DNA from: Aeromonas sp. FDAARGOS 1405
Lineage (GTDB): Bacteria; Pseudomonadota; Gammaproteobacteria; Enterobacterales; Aeromonadaceae
Assembly (NCBI RefSeq): GCF_019048265.1
Contig: NZ_CP077311.1
Location: 3,481,001-3,545,000, forward strand
DNA length: 64,000 nt
Direction: 5' to 3'
Shown piece by piece: positions 16,798 through 26,723 of this stretch. The notes below the pieces were generated by a model that did no database searches, was not told the origin of the DNA, and worked only from the letters and a program-made list of their open reading frames with translations. Within the stretch, counting starts at the first letter, position 1. The number at the start of each line of letters is the position of its first letter. The translations under genes were made by a program, and so were the position numbers.

Positions 16798-18944
16798 TGA
16801 GCGCTAAGACTTTTTCCCTGGATGTTCGCAAAGATGGCATCGGCATCCTCACCATGGATGTGCCGGGCGAGAGCATGAATACCCTGAAAGCCGCCTTTGT
16901 CGAGGAGATCCGCTCCGTACTGGACGAGGTAAAACGCAACAAGGATTTGATCGGGCTGGTGATCACCTCCGGCAAGAAGGACTCCTTCATCGCCGGCGCT
17001 GACATTACCATGCTGGCCGCCTGCACCAGTGCCAAGGATGCCGAGACCCTGTCACGAGAAGGGCAGGAGATCTTTGCCGAGATCGAGGGGCTGACCATTC
17101 CGGTGATCGCCGCCATTCATGGCCCCTGCCTCGGTGGCGGGTTGGAGCTGGCGCTGGCCTGCCATGGTCGGGTGGTGACCGAGCACGGTAAAACCGTGCT
17201 GGGATTGCCGGAAGTGCAGCTCGGTCTGCTGCCGGGCTCTGGCGGTACCCAGCGTCTGCCGCGCCTTATCGGGGTGGCCAAGGCGCTGGATCTGATGCTG
17301 ACCGGCAAGCAGGTTCGTGCTAAACAAGCCAAGAAATTGGGGCTGGTGGACGATGTGGTGCCGCCGTCAATCTTGCTGGATGCTGCCATCAAGCTGGCCA
17401 AGAAGGGCAAACCGCGCCATCAGTTGAAACGGGATCTGCAGGGCAAGGTGCTGGAGACCAACAAGCTGGGCCGTAAGGTGCTGTTCGATCAGGCCAGCAA
17501 GGGGGTGAAAGCCAAGACCCGCGGCAACTATCCGGCGCCGGAGCGGATCCTGGATGTTGTGCGCATCGGCGTGGAGGAGGGGATGAAGGCCGGTCTGGCC
17601 GCTGAATCCCGCCACTTTGGCGAGCTGGTGATGACTGCTGAGTCTGCCGCCCTGCGTTCCATCTTCTTTGCCACCACCGAGATGAAGAAAGAGGTCACCT
17701 ATCAGGGAGCCGAGCCGCGCAAGGTGGCCCATGCCGCCGTGCTGGGCGGTGGTCTGATGGGGGGCGGCATTGCGTTCGTCACCGCTACCAAGGCGGGCGT
17801 GCCGGTGCGGATCAAGGATGTGGCAAGCGCCGGGATCGGCAATGCCATGCGCTACAGCTATGACATTCTGGCCAAGAAGCTCAAGCGCCGTCATATCCTG
17901 CGCAGCGAGCTGGAAAAGCAGATGAGCCTGTTGACCGGTACCCTCGACTACTCCGGTTTCCACCGGGTGGACATGGTGGTGGAGGCGGTGTTTGAAGATC
18001 TCAATCTCAAACACCAGATGGTGAAGGACGTGGAGCGTGAGTGCGGTGAGCACACAGTGTTTGCCTCCAACACCTCTTCCTTGCCCATCAACCAGATTGC
18101 GGCAGAGGCGGCGCACCCAGAGCGAGTCGTGGGGCTGCACTACTTCAGCCCGGTGGACAAGATGCCGCTGGCGGAGATCATCCCCCACGCTGGCACCAGT
18201 GCCGAGACGGTCGCTACCACCCTGGCTTTTGCCCGCGCCCAGGGCAAAACGCCCATCGTGGTGAAGGACGAAGCCGGTTTCTACGTCAACCGCATCTTGG
18301 CGCCCTACATGAATGAGGCGGCAAGACTGGTGCTGGAAGGGGAGCCGGTAGAGGTGCTGGATAGCGCGCTGCTGGACTTTGGCTTCCCGGTTGGCCCCAT
18401 CACCTTGCTCGATGAGGTGGGGATCGATGTGGGCGCCAAGATCTCCCCTATTCTTGAAAAAGAGCTGGGCGGCGAGCAGTTCCAGGCGCCCAAGGCGTTC
18501 GACAAGCTGCTGCAAAATGATCGCAAGGGACGCAAGAACGGCAAGGGCTTCTATCTCTATGGCAAGGCGGCACCGCGCAACAAGCTGACTGGCAAAGAGG
18601 GCAAGAAGACGGTGGACGAGAGCGTCTATGGCGTGCTCGGCATCAAGCCGTCTGCCAAGCTGGCCCGTCAGGAGATCGCCGAGCGCTGCGTGTTGCTGAT
18701 GCTCAACGAAGCGGCCATGGCGTTGGATAGTGGTGTGGTGGCCTCGGCCCGTGATGGCGATATCGGCGCCATCTTCGGCATCGGTTTCCCGCCTTTCCTT
18801 GGCGGCCCGTTCCGTTATATGGATACGCTCGGGATCGATCATCTGGTTGGCCGTCTGGAGTATTACCAGAAGCGCCACGGCGACCGGTTCGCCCCCTGTG
18901 CCCGTCTCAAGGCGATGGCCGCAGAGCAGCAGACCTTCTACTGA
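16794..18944 (+). CDS. fadJ: Fatty acid oxidation complex alpha subunit FadJ
   Basis: A 716-residue bifunctional enzyme: enoyl-CoA hydratase/isomerase in the N-terminal part (about residues 1-190, with [14 protein letters not shown] and [21 protein letters not shown]) and 3-hydroxyacyl-CoA dehydrogenase in the C-terminal part (NAD-binding [13 protein letters not shown] near 320 and [15 protein letters not shown] near 446). Length and layout match E. coli FadJ. The first of two adjacent ATGs overlaps the fadI stop; GGAGG stands just upstream of it. With FadI it handles anaerobic or additional beta-oxidation. A hairpin with a weak T tract follows. Confidence 0.96.
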   Translation: MMSAKTFSLDVRKDGIGILTMDVPGESMNTLKAAFVEEIRSVLDEVKRNKDLIGLVITSGKKDSFIAGADITMLAACTSAKDAETLSREGQEIFAEIEGLTIPVIAAIHGPCLGGGLELALACHGRVVTEHGKTVLGLPEVQLGLLPGSGGTQRLPRLIGVAKALDLMLTGKQVRAKQAKKLGLVDDVVPPSILLDAAIKLAKKGKPRHQLKRDLQGKVLETNKLGRKVLFDQASKGVKAKTRGNYPAPERILDVVRIGVEEGMKAGLAAESRHFGELVMTAESAALRSIFFATTEMKKEVTYQGAEPRKVAHAAVLGGGLMGGGIAFVTATKAGVPVRIKDVASAGIGNAMRYSYDILAKKLKRRHILRSELEKQMSLLTGTLDYSGFHRVDMVVEAVFEDLNLKHQMVKDVERECGEHTVFASNTSSLPINQIAAEAAHPERVVGLHYFSPVDKMPLAEIIPHAGTSAETVATTLAFARAQGKTPIVVKDEAGFYVNRILAPYMNEAARLVLEGEPVEVLDSALLDFGFPVGPITLLDEVGIDVGAKISPILEKELGGEQFQAPKAFDKLLQNDRKGRKNGKGFYLYGKAAPRNKLTGKEGKKTVDESVYGVLGIKPSAKLARQEIAERCVLLMLNEAAMALDSGVVASARDGDIGAIFGIGFPPFLGGPFRYMDTLGIDHLVGRLEYYQKRHGDRFAPCARLKAMAAEQQTFY

Positions 18945-18973
18945 TAATCGCTGCCGAGTGACAGCAAGGCAAA

Positions 18974-19005
18974 GAGGCCCGCACACCATGCGGGCCTCCT
19001 TCTAT
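18974..19005 (+). terminator. Probable terminator after fadIJ
   Basis: GAGGCCCGCA (18974-18983) pairs with TGCGGGCCTC (18989-18998), followed by a broken T tract (CTTCT). Confidence 0.6.
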
Positions 19006-19065
19006 GTTGTGGTTTGTTCGGGTTGTACGGCTTGGGCAGCGCTCATGCTGGCAGAAGCAACCGAT

Positions 19066-19093
19066 TAAAAAACGGCCCACCGAAGTGGGCCGT
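19066..19093 (-). terminator. Intrinsic terminator after spoVR
   Basis: ACGGCCCAC and GTGGGCCGT form a 9-bp stem around CGAA. Read leftward, it ends in six T residues, placed 20 bases after the spoVR stop. Confidence 0.85.
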
Positions 19094-19112
19094 CGAGATA
19101 TCACGTCACGGG

Positions 19113-20633
19113 TCAGATCCCCGGTTTGCGCTCCGGGCAGCGGCCGATGATATCGGGCGGCAGCTCGCCGTTATCCTGCTCCAGCACCACGTCGAATCCC
19201 CACAGTTGATGCAGGTGTTTGAGCACCTCATGGCGTGAGTCGCCAAGGGGTATGCGGTTGTGGGGCACATAGCGCAGGGTGAGGGAGCGATCCCCCTTCA
19301 CGGCAACGTTGTAGACCTGAATATTGGGTTCCAGATTACTGAGGTTGTATTGGGCCGACAGGGTATTGCGCACCTGACGGTACCCTTCGTCATTGTGGAT
19401 GGCGGAGACCTTCAGATAGTTCTTCAGATCGTCGTCATCAATGGCGAACAGCTTCATATCCCGCATCACTTTGGGACTGAGGAACTGGCTGATAAAGCTC
19501 TCGTCCTTGAAGTTCTGCATGGCAAAGTGGAGGGTGTCGACCCAGTTGCTGCCGGCATAGTCGGGGAACCAGTATCTATCTTCCTCGGTCGGGTTCTCGC
19601 AGATGCGGCGCAGGTCGGTAAACATGGCAAACCCCAGCGCATAGGGGTTGATCCCCGAGTAGTAGCGGCTGTTGTAAGCAGGTTGATAGACCACATTGGT
19701 GTGGCTGTGCAGCACCTCCATCATGAAGCGATCGCTCAGCTTGCCCTCGTCATAGAGGTGATTGAGGATGGTGTAGTGCCAGAAGGTGGCCCACCCCTCG
19801 TTCATCACCTGAGTCTGCTTTTGCGGATAGAAATATTGGCTGATTTTGCGCACGATACGCACCACTTCCCGCTGCCAGGGCTCCAGCAAGGGTGCATTCT
19901 TCTCGATAAAGTAGAGAATGTTCTCCTGGGGCTCGGCCGGGTAGCGCCTGTCCTCCACGCCAGCCGCTTTATGCTGCTTGGGCAGGGTTCGCCACAGCTC
20001 GTTGACCTGAGTCTGCAGATAATCTTCCCGCGCCTTCTGACGCCGCTTCTCCTCAGCCATCGAGATCTTCTGTGGACGCTTGTAGCGATCCACCCCGAAG
20101 TTCATCAGGGCATGGCAGGAGTCGAGCAGCTGTTCCACCGCCTCGATGCCATGCTTCTCTTCGCACTGGGTGATGTAGTTCTTGGCGAACAGCAGGTAGT
20201 CGATGATGGAGGAGGCATCGGTCCAGGCCTTGAACAGGTAGTTGTTCTTGAAGAAGGAGTTGTGGCCGTAGCAGGCGTGTGCCATCACCAGCGCCTGCAT
20301 CGGCATGGTGTTCTCCTCCATCAGGTAGGCGATGCAGGGATCGGAGTTGATGACGATCTCGTAGGCCAGCCCCATCTGGCCGCGCTTGTAGTTTCGCTCG
20401 GTATGGATAAAGCGCTTGCCGAACGACCAGTGCTGATAGCCGATGGGCATGCCGACGCTGGAGTAGGCATCCATCATCTGCTCGGCGGTGATCACCTCGA
20501 TCTGGTTGGGGTAGGTATCCAGCTTGTAGAAACGGGCGACCCGGGCGATCTCCTGGTGATAGGTCTCCAGCAGATCGAAGTTCCAGTCTGGTCCGTCATC
20601 CAGTGGCGCTACACGTTTTTCTGTTTCGATCAT
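19113..20633 (-). CDS. ycgB: SpoVR family protein (YcgB)
   Basis: A 506-residue cytoplasmic protein of the SpoVR family, close in length to E. coli YcgB (about 510). Conserved blocks include PDWNFDLLETYHQEIARVARFYKLDTYPNQIEVIT near the start, AHACYGHNSFFKNNYLF, and NEGWATFWHYTILNHLYDEG in the centre. The His/Glu-rich blocks (HACYGHN, EGWATFWHY) suggest a metal-binding enzyme-like fold, but no reaction is established. It is the third gene of the prkA-yeaH-spoVR operon, a set known in many bacteria for stationary-phase and nitrogen-stress responses. Confidence 0.94.
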   Translation of the reverse strand: MIETEKRVAPLDDGPDWNFDLLETYHQEIARVARFYKLDTYPNQIEVITAEQMMDAYSSVGMPIGYQHWSFGKRFIHTERNYKRGQMGLAYEIVINSDPCIAYLMEENTMPMQALVMAHACYGHNSFFKNNYLFKAWTDASSIIDYLLFAKNYITQCEEKHGIEAVEQLLDSCHALMNFGVDRYKRPQKISMAEEKRRQKAREDYLQTQVNELWRTLPKQHKAAGVEDRRYPAEPQENILYFIEKNAPLLEPWQREVVRIVRKISQYFYPQKQTQVMNEGWATFWHYTILNHLYDEGKLSDRFMMEVLHSHTNVVYQPAYNSRYYSGINPYALGFAMFTDLRRICENPTEEDRYWFPDYAGSNWVDTLHFAMQNFKDESFISQFLSPKVMRDMKLFAIDDDDLKNYLKVSAIHNDEGYRQVRNTLSAQYNLSNLEPNIQVYNVAVKGDRSLTLRYVPHNRIPLGDSRHEVLKHLHQLWGFDVVLEQDNGELPPDIIGRCPERKPGI

Positions 20634-20642
20634 GTGACCTCC

Positions 20643-21914
20643 TCACGCCGCTTGTTTCTTGAACAGCTCGCGGAACACCGGATAGATATCCTCGACCTTG
20701 CGAATGTGCTCCATCGCAAAGTGGGGGAACTGGCTGGCTACCGATTCATATTCGTGCCACAGGGTCTGGTGGGCACGGGTGGTGATCTCGATGTAGGAGT
20801 AGTACCTCACCCTTGGCATGATGTCCCGCGCCAGGATCTCCCTGCACTGCGGTGAGTCATCAGCCCAGTTGTCTCCATCCGACGCCTGCGCCGCATAGAT
20901 GTTCCACTGGTTGGCGGGGTAACGCTCGTTGATGATGTCGTTCATCATCTTGAGGGCGCTGGAGACGATGGTGCCGCCAGTCTCCTGGGAGTAGAAGAAC
21001 TCGTGCTCGTCCACCTCCTTGGCCTGGGTGTGGTGGCGGATATAGACCACCTCGACGTTTTTGTAGGTCCGGCTCAGGAACAGATAGAGCAGGATATAGA
21101 AACGCTTGGCCATCTCCTTGGTGGCCTGATCCATGGAGCCCGAGACGTCCATCAGGCAGAACATCACCGCCTGGCTGGAGGGAACGGGCCGTTTGACGAA
21201 GTTGTTGAACTTGAGATCGAAGGTGTCGATAAACGGAACCGCATCGATCCGCCGCTTCAGCTCGCGGATCTCCTTCTCGAGCAGGGCGATTTCTGCAAAG
21301 TGCTCGTTGGGATCGGCGGCCAGCAGGGCCAGCCTATCTTCCAGTTCATGCAACTGGCGTTTCTTGCCAGCTTGCAACGCCATGCGACGCGCCAGCGAAT
21401 TTTGCAGGGAACGCACCACGTTGATGTTGGCGGGCACCCCGTTGGAGGTGTAGCCCGCCCGATAGGTTTTCACCTCCATTAGCTGATTGAGCTGGGTTTT
21501 CTGTAGCCTGGGCAACTCCAGATCTTCAAACAGCAGATCGAGATACTCATCCTTGGAGATCTGGAACACGAAATCATCGGCCCCTTCACCCTGATTGGAT
21601 GCCTGTCCCTCGCCGGAACCCTGTCCACCGCCCCCTCCTTTGGGGCGGTCAATCTTGTCGCCGGAGACGAACTGATCATTGCCGGGATGCACCATCTCCC
21701 GTTTACCGCCGTGCCCCTGATGAAAATGGGGCTCGCCGATATCCTTGGTCGGGATGCTGATGCTCTCACCCTTGTCTACGTCCTGAATGCTGCGCTTGGA
21801 GACAGCATCCGAGACCGCTTGTTTTATCTGCTTCTTGTAGCGGCGGATGAAGCGCTGCCGATTGACAGCGCTTTTGTTTTTGCCGTTGAGCCTGCGGTCG
21901 ATAAAATGCGCCAT
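20643..21914 (-). CDS. yeaH: YeaH/YhbH family protein with von Willebrand A-like C-terminus
   Basis: A 423-residue protein beginning [20 protein letters not shown], the canonical YeaH start. The frame is open to 21968, but the ATG at 21914 restores the conserved N-terminus and follows GGGGGAG two bases upstream. A glycine-rich linker ([14 protein letters not shown]) sits near residues 90-110. The C-terminal half contains [21 protein letters not shown], a von Willebrand A metal-ion site (DVSGS). It lies between prkA and spoVR, and its function is probably tied to the PrkA kinase. No enzymatic role is established. Confidence 0.93.
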   Translation of the reverse strand: MAHFIDRRLNGKNKSAVNRQRFIRRYKKQIKQAVSDAVSKRSIQDVDKGESISIPTKDIGEPHFHQGHGGKREMVHPGNDQFVSGDKIDRPKGGGGGQGSGEGQASNQGEGADDFVFQISKDEYLDLLFEDLELPRLQKTQLNQLMEVKTYRAGYTSNGVPANINVVRSLQNSLARRMALQAGKKRQLHELEDRLALLAADPNEHFAEIALLEKEIRELKRRIDAVPFIDTFDLKFNNFVKRPVPSSQAVMFCLMDVSGSMDQATKEMAKRFYILLYLFLSRTYKNVEVVYIRHHTQAKEVDEHEFFYSQETGGTIVSSALKMMNDIINERYPANQWNIYAAQASDGDNWADDSPQCREILARDIMPRVRYYSYIEITTRAHQTLWHEYESVASQFPHFAMEHIRKVEDIYPVFRELFKKQAA

Positions 21915-21937
21915 AACTCCCCCTTGAACAGTCAGGG

Positions 21938-23860
21938 TCAGGATGACTTGCGTACCCTGAGATACCATTCGGAGAGCAGTCGCACCTGTTTACGGGTGTA
22001 GCCTTTCTCCATCATCCGTTCGACAAAGTTATCGTGCTTCTTCTGCTCCTCGGCCGAGGTTTTGCTGTTGAAGGAGATAACCGGCAGCAGCTCTTCCGTG
22101 TTGGAGAACATCTTTTTCTCGATCACGGTGCGCAGCTTCTCGTAACTGGTCCAGTTGGGGTTACGGCCTGCATTGTTGGCCCGGGCACGCAGCACGAAGT
22201 TGACGATTTCGTTACGGAAATCTTTCGGGTTGCTGATCCCGGCGGGTTTTTCAATCTTCTCCAGCTCGCTGTTGAGCGAAGCCCGATCAAACAGCTGGCC
22301 GGTTTCGGGGTCACGGTACTCCTGATCCTGGATCCAGAAGTCGGCGTAGGTGACGTAGCGATCGAAGATGTTCTGCCCGTACTCGGAGTAGGACTCGAGA
22401 TAGGCGGTCTGGATCTCCTTGCCGATGAACTCCACATAGCGGGGGGTCAGATAACCCTTGATGAACTCAAGGTAGCGATCGTGCAGCTCTTGCGGGAACT
22501 GTTCGCGCTCGATCTGCTGCTCCAGCACATAGAAGAGGTGCACCGGGTTGGCGGCTACTTCCGCGTGGTCGAAGTTGAAGACGCGGGAAAGGATCTTGAA
22601 CGCAAAGCGGGTAGAGAGACCATTCATCCCCTCGTCCACACCGGCGTAGTCGCGATACTCCTGATAGCTCTTCGCCTTTGGATCGGTGTCTTTGAGGCTT
22701 TCGCCATCATAGACCCGCATCTTGGAGTAGATGCTGGAGTTTTCGGGTTCTTTCAGCCGTGACAACACCGAGAACTGGCCCAGCAACTCGAGGGTACCCG
22801 GGGCGCACTTGGCCTCGGTCAGCTCGCTGTTGACCAGCAGCTTCTCGTAGATCTTCACCTCTTCGGAGACGCGCAGGCAGTAAGGCACCTTGACGATGTA
22901 GACCCGGTCGAGGAAGGCCTCGTTGTTCTTGTTGTTGCGGAACTGCTGCCACTCGGATTCGTTGGAGTGAGCCAGCAAGATGCCGTCAAAGGGGAGGGCT
23001 GAGAGCCCTTCGGTACCGTTGTAGTTCCCCTCCTGAGTTGCAGTCAACAGCGGGTGCAGCACCTTGATAGGCGCTTTGAACATCTCCACAAATTCCATCA
23101 CACCCTGGTTTGCTTTACACAGCGCACCGGAGTAGGAGTAGGCATCGGCGTCATCCTGGGCGAAGTGCTCCAGCATGCGGATATCTACCTTGCCGACCAG
23201 TGAGGATATGTCCTGGTTGTTGTCATCACCGGGTTCAGTCTTGGCGATGGCGATTTGATCGAGGATGGAGGGGTTGACCTTCTCCACCTTGAACTTGGTG
23301 ATGTCGCCGCCAAACTCGTGCAGGCGCTTGGCAACCCAGGGCGACATGATGGGGCGCAGATAACGGCGCGGAATGCCGTACTCTTTTTCCAGGATTTCAC
23401 CATCCTCTTCGATGTCAAACAGACAGAAGGGGTGATCGTTGACCGGTGAGCCCTTGATGCGATAGATAGGCACCTTCTGCATCAGGGATTTGAGTTTTTC
23501 TGCCAGCGAGGATTTACCGCCGCCAACAGGGCCCAACAGATAGAGGATCTGTTTCTTCTCCTCCAGCCCCTGGGCGGAGTGTTTGAGGTAGGAGACAATC
23601 TGCTCGATCGCCTCTTCCATACCGTAGAAATCTTTGAATGCCGGATAGCGTGCCACGACGCGGTTGGAGAAAAGCCGGCTCAGTCTGGGATTGGCAGAGG
23701 TGTCTACCATCTCAGGTTCACCGATGGCGGTCAGCAGACGTTCGGCCGCAGAGGCGTAGCAGGCTTTGTCCTGCTTGCACATATCCAGAAACTCCTGGAT
23801 GGTGTACTCCTCTTCCCTTGCCTTTTCGTATCGCTGTTGGTAGTGCTCGAAGATGCCCAT
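21938..23860 (-). CDS. prkA: PrkA serine protein kinase (YeaG)
   Basis: A 640-residue protein of the PrkA family, matching E. coli YeaG (about 644). The N-terminal AAA-like domain has Walker [10 protein letters not shown] near residue 110. A C-terminal region resembling eukaryotic cAMP-dependent kinases is part of the family definition; individual catalytic residues were not traced here. It is the first gene of the prkA-yeaH-spoVR operon, with 23 bases to yeaH. In enterobacteria the pair is induced by RpoS and nitrogen limitation; no sigma-54 site was recognised upstream here. Confidence 0.95.
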   Translation of the reverse strand: MGIFEHYQQRYEKAREEEYTIQEFLDMCKQDKACYASAAERLLTAIGEPEMVDTSANPRLSRLFSNRVVARYPAFKDFYGMEEAIEQIVSYLKHSAQGLEEKKQILYLLGPVGGGKSSLAEKLKSLMQKVPIYRIKGSPVNDHPFCLFDIEEDGEILEKEYGIPRRYLRPIMSPWVAKRLHEFGGDITKFKVEKVNPSILDQIAIAKTEPGDDNNQDISSLVGKVDIRMLEHFAQDDADAYSYSGALCKANQGVMEFVEMFKAPIKVLHPLLTATQEGNYNGTEGLSALPFDGILLAHSNESEWQQFRNNKNNEAFLDRVYIVKVPYCLRVSEEVKIYEKLLVNSELTEAKCAPGTLELLGQFSVLSRLKEPENSSIYSKMRVYDGESLKDTDPKAKSYQEYRDYAGVDEGMNGLSTRFAFKILSRVFNFDHAEVAANPVHLFYVLEQQIEREQFPQELHDRYLEFIKGYLTPRYVEFIGKEIQTAYLESYSEYGQNIFDRYVTYADFWIQDQEYRDPETGQLFDRASLNSELEKIEKPAGISNPKDFRNEIVNFVLRARANNAGRNPNWTSYEKLRTVIEKKMFSNTEELLPVISFNSKTSAEEQKKHDNFVERMMEKGYTRKQVRLLSEWYLRVRKSS

Positions 23861-24196
23861 AACTTTGCCCTCGTTATAGTCGCTTACCCTGAAAAAAGTG
23901 GATGGCTGCTTTTGTGTTGTGCGCTTTTAAAGCCTAGTCAACAGACTCCAGTAATCCATCACGGTTGATAGGTTAAATTCTGAAGAAACCTGCCCGATCC
24001 TTGTGCGGGGAGGGTCAGTCAACAACACCGCTATGTTACTGACTGTTAAATTATTTTTGCCACGATAGCGAGGTAAATGTCAAAGACATAAAAAATAAAT
24101 GTTTATGGGAAACAGGGAACTTATTGCGAAAAGATTAAGGGGTTTGACGAAAGGCAATGGGGCTGCGGGTTGGCGGGGTTATGGATGAGAATGTCA

Positions 24197-24216
24197 TTAC
24201 GTGAACGTCAACGTAA
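24197..24216. promoter_or_regulatory. ACGT-repeat operator candidate
   Basis: TTACGTGAACGTCAACGTAA carries three ACGT tetramers spaced exactly two bases apart and is nearly palindromic. The layout resembles the site between the MerR regulator and thiolase at 1796-1810. It lies 36 bases upstream of the -35 element at 24253. Confidence 0.4.
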
Positions 24217-24252
24217 ATCACTTTGTTTGGAGTTTTGGCTCTAATTTTTACA

Positions 24253-24281
24253 TTGACGCTACATTTTGAGTGCCCTAGATT
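24253..24281 (+). promoter_or_regulatory. Strong sigma-70 promoter candidate for a small RNA
   Basis: TTGACG (24253-24258) and TAGATT (24276-24281) are separated by 17 bases. Transcription would begin at about 24286-24289. Confidence 0.6.
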
Positions 24282-24287
24282 GGCGAT

Positions 24288-24396
24288 GTGTGAGCAGCAA
24301 GACGCTTTAGCAAGAGAGTTGACTGTTGCCTCACCAAGCTCTGTTTAAGCACGTTTCCGTTGGCTTGACCCTCGCAACCGCGAGGGTCTTCTTTTT
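24288..24396 (+). ncRNA. Candidate intergenic small RNA, about 109 nt
   Basis: The transcript is bounded by a good sigma-70 promoter and a strong terminator, with no gene of ordinary size between. The terminator stem GACCCTCGC/GCGAGGGTC ends in TTCTTTTT, as in Hfq-dependent small RNAs. I do not recognise the sequence as Spot 42, RyhB, GcvB, CyaR, OmrA or other common families. A 20-codon ORF starting at the ATG at 24286 (MCEQQDALAR..., stop at 24346-24348) coincides with the predicted start point and would be leaderless, so a tiny peptide is an alternative. The transcript runs rightward, opposite to both neighbours. Confidence 0.45.
24367..24396 (+). terminator. Intrinsic terminator of the candidate small RNA
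   Basis: A 9-bp perfect stem (24367-24375 with 24380-24388), AACC loop, then TTCTTTTT. It has no T tract in the leftward direction, so it does not serve the helicase gene. Confidence 0.8.
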
Positions 24397-24451
24397 CTGT
24401 GTCTGTAAACGCTTGTTTCTGCTGGTGGCTATTGACGCCGCCAGAACTCAT

Positions 24452-26368
24452 CTAGCAAGGGTAGGCTTGTTGCACTGCCGCCAAGACGCGGGCAAACGGG
24501 TGCGCGGCCAACTGGCCTGCGCCTGCCAGCGATTTGGCCTTGACCCGGCTGGTCAGCGGTGTGGCGATACCACACAAAAAACGGGCCAGAACACGAGCAT
24601 CCACCGAACCTGTCTTGGCAATGAGCGGATCGCACCAGGCGCGGATCCCCGCCTCGTTTGGCATGGTCAGTTGGGGCAGGGGAGGAAGATGTACCACCTC
24701 GCCGCGACAAACCGAACAGTGGCCACAATGAACCGGCGCCACCTCATCGGCAAAATAGCGTGCGAGGCGGTGACTCAGGCACTCATCCGAGGTGAAAAAG
24801 TCGAGCATGGCTTGCAGTCTGGCCAGCTCACTCTGCTCTTTTTGCAGGAACAGGGCGTGCAGGGCATTTGCTTCCTGCTCGTTGTCCCACCCCTGACGGG
24901 TGATCCGGTAGACCTCGGTCATCTGTTTGCTTTCAAGCTCGATCCAGCCTTGCTGCTGCAGGTAGTCGAGCGCCGCAACGGCCCGCTGCCGCTCCCCCTG
25001 ATAGCCCTGCCAGAGGGCGTCAAAGTCCATGGTGCACCAGCTGCGCGCTTGCGGGGCGCAGGCGAACAGCTGCTCCAGAAACTGGCGGCGATCCGGATTG
25101 AAGCGGCTCACTATCTCGCCTTTATCCAGCACAAACTTGAAGCGGTAGTCGGCGTAGTAGCTGTAGGCCGGGGTGATGATGCCTGCCATCTCCAGATAGA
25201 CCAGCAGGGTTTTAAGGGGCAACTGGCGGATATTGGTGTCGTTGGAGAGGCGCAGCAGGGTGAATTCCCACTCGCTCCCGCTCTGTTTGATGAGGGCAAG
25301 TAGCTGGAGGATGGCACTCAAATCTGGCGTATCGCCGTAGACGAAGTTCTCCAGCACCGGCAGCTGGCTCTGGTTGGCCAGCACGATACAGCGCGATGGC
25401 TGGCCATCCCGTCCGGCGCGGCCAATCTCCTGGCTGTAGTTCTCGATGGATTTGGGCAGATCGTAGTGAATGACCCGCCGGATATCCGCTTTGTCGATGC
25501 CCATGCCAAAGGCGATGGTGGCGACGATGCAGTCCACCTTGCCCGCCATGAAGTCGTGCTGGATCTGACTGCGCAGCGCCGAGTCGAGTCCGGCATGATA
25601 GGCGCGGGCGTTGATCCCTTCTCTAATGAGTTGCTCGGCACAGGCTTCTGCGGTGTGTTGCAAGGTGACGTAGACGATGGTGGGGGCCGCCGGATCGTTG
25701 GCCAACTCCTGCGCGAGCCAGCTATCCCGCGCGTCGGGCGCCAGGGGAATGACCGCCAGATCAAGATTGGATCGGTAGAAACCGGTGACCACGACCCCCT
25801 CCGGTTCGATGCCGAATTTGGTCTGCATATCCTGAATCACCGCTGGCGTGGCGGTAGCGGTCAGCAGCAACACCTGCGGGATCTTCAGGTCATGACGATA
25901 GCTCGGCAGCTTGAGGTAGTCGGGGCGAAAGTTGTGGCCCCACTCCGAGATACAGTGCGCCTCATCGACGACCAGCAGCGAGAGCGGCACTTGCTGGATA
26001 AAACGGCGAAAACGCTCGTTCTTGAGTCGCTCCACCGAGATCATCAGGATCTTGAGCTGGCCATCCAGCGCCTGCTGCATCACTCGTCGGCTCTCCTCCG
26101 GGCTCTGGCTAGAGTCGAGGGTAGCGGCGCTTATTCCCTTGCTTTTGAGGAAGGCGAGCTGATCGTGCATCAGCGCCAGCAGCGGAGAGATAACCAGGGT
26201 CAGGTGAGGCAGGGCGAGGGCAGGCAGTTGATAACAGAGCGACTTGCCGGAGCCGGTGGGAAAGATGGCGGCGGCACTCTGACCTGCCAGCACCCGGCTG
26301 ATCACCGCCTCCTGGCCTGGCCTGAGTGCGGAGAAACCAAAATATTGGTTGAGCAGGGATGGGATCAT
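24452..26368 (-). CDS. RecQ-family ATP-dependent DNA helicase without HRDC domain
   Basis: A 638-residue superfamily 2 DNA helicase. Visible motifs: FSALRPGQEAVI (motif 0), PTGSGKSLCYQLPAL (Walker A), VVDEAHCISEWGHNFRPDY (DEAH box and aromatic-rich loop), LLTATATP, and the motif VI region QEIGRAGRDG. A zinc-binding block follows near residue 545-575 (DECLSHRLARYF then CGHCSVC). After it comes a winged-helix-free or degenerate tail, and no HRDC domain is apparent, so this is probably a RecQ paralogue rather than the main RecQ. The frame is open to a TTG at 26386, but GGAG 7 bases before the ATG at 26368 decides the start. Confidence 0.88.
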   Translation of the reverse strand: MIPSLLNQYFGFSALRPGQEAVISRVLAGQSAAAIFPTGSGKSLCYQLPALALPHLTLVISPLLALMHDQLAFLKSKGISAATLDSSQSPEESRRVMQQALDGQLKILMISVERLKNERFRRFIQQVPLSLLVVDEAHCISEWGHNFRPDYLKLPSYRHDLKIPQVLLLTATATPAVIQDMQTKFGIEPEGVVVTGFYRSNLDLAVIPLAPDARDSWLAQELANDPAAPTIVYVTLQHTAEACAEQLIREGINARAYHAGLDSALRSQIQHDFMAGKVDCIVATIAFGMGIDKADIRRVIHYDLPKSIENYSQEIGRAGRDGQPSRCIVLANQSQLPVLENFVYGDTPDLSAILQLLALIKQSGSEWEFTLLRLSNDTNIRQLPLKTLLVYLEMAGIITPAYSYYADYRFKFVLDKGEIVSRFNPDRRQFLEQLFACAPQARSWCTMDFDALWQGYQGERQRAVAALDYLQQQGWIELESKQMTEVYRITRQGWDNEQEANALHALFLQKEQSELARLQAMLDFFTSDECLSHRLARYFADEVAPVHCGHCSVCRGEVVHLPPLPQLTMPNEAGIRAWCDPLIAKTGSVDARVLARFLCGIATPLTSRVKAKSLAGAGQLAAHPFARVLAAVQQAYPC

Positions 26369-26723
26369 GGCAAGGCTCCACGGCAAATGGGGGATGATAG
26401 CACAGCGATGCCGGTCACGGGTGACACAGGAATGGTCGTGAGGGTAAGGGCAGAGAGTGTCGATAAAACGTACAAAAATGGGTGGTTGCGCTGTGGTTAA
26501 GGTTTTGTTGCGGTTTTTTGTGATGGAAACGGGATATTTTTTGGTGAGTCTCTGGAAAAAAAAGATGGCGAATGGGATATTCCGTCATGCAATCCGGTGA
26601 CTGGCGGATCGGCCCGACAGAAGGCTGGCCACAGACACTACATTCGGGCGACAGGGGTCTCCCGATGAGTGGTTGCAGACAGGACTCATGATTCATGCAC
26701 TACGGTGCTTAGGGACTTTTTTG
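26369..26723. other. 355-base divergent gap between helicase and sstT
   Basis: It separates two divergent genes and must carry both promoters. A possible sigma-70 pair, TTGCGG (26508-26513) and GGATAT (26532-26537), is weak. The last 130 bases before sstT are GC-rich with short inverted repeats and could fold as a leader, but no known riboswitch was recognised. Confidence 0.3.

Larger units (their letters stand above)
23861..24451. other. 591-base intergenic region between prkA and recQ-like gene
   Basis: Two leftward genes flank this AT-richer gap: it must contain the prkA promoter on the left, and the helicase gene ends at its right edge. It holds an ACGT-repeat operator candidate (24197-24216), a rightward sigma-70 promoter (24253-24281) and a rightward terminator (24367-24396), which together define a candidate small RNA. 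No prkA promoter could be picked with confidence. Confidence 0.6.

Noticed and set aside
17367..18989. 540-codon open frame antisense to fadJ
   Set aside because: High-GC codon shadow, rich in His and Gln, with no recognisable domain.
24367..24396. Resemblance of the opposite strand of the terminator to the GACCCTCGCGG stretch of RyhB
   Set aside because: The match is confined to a GC-rich stem, lies on the wrong strand for the promoter, and lacks the rest of RyhB.
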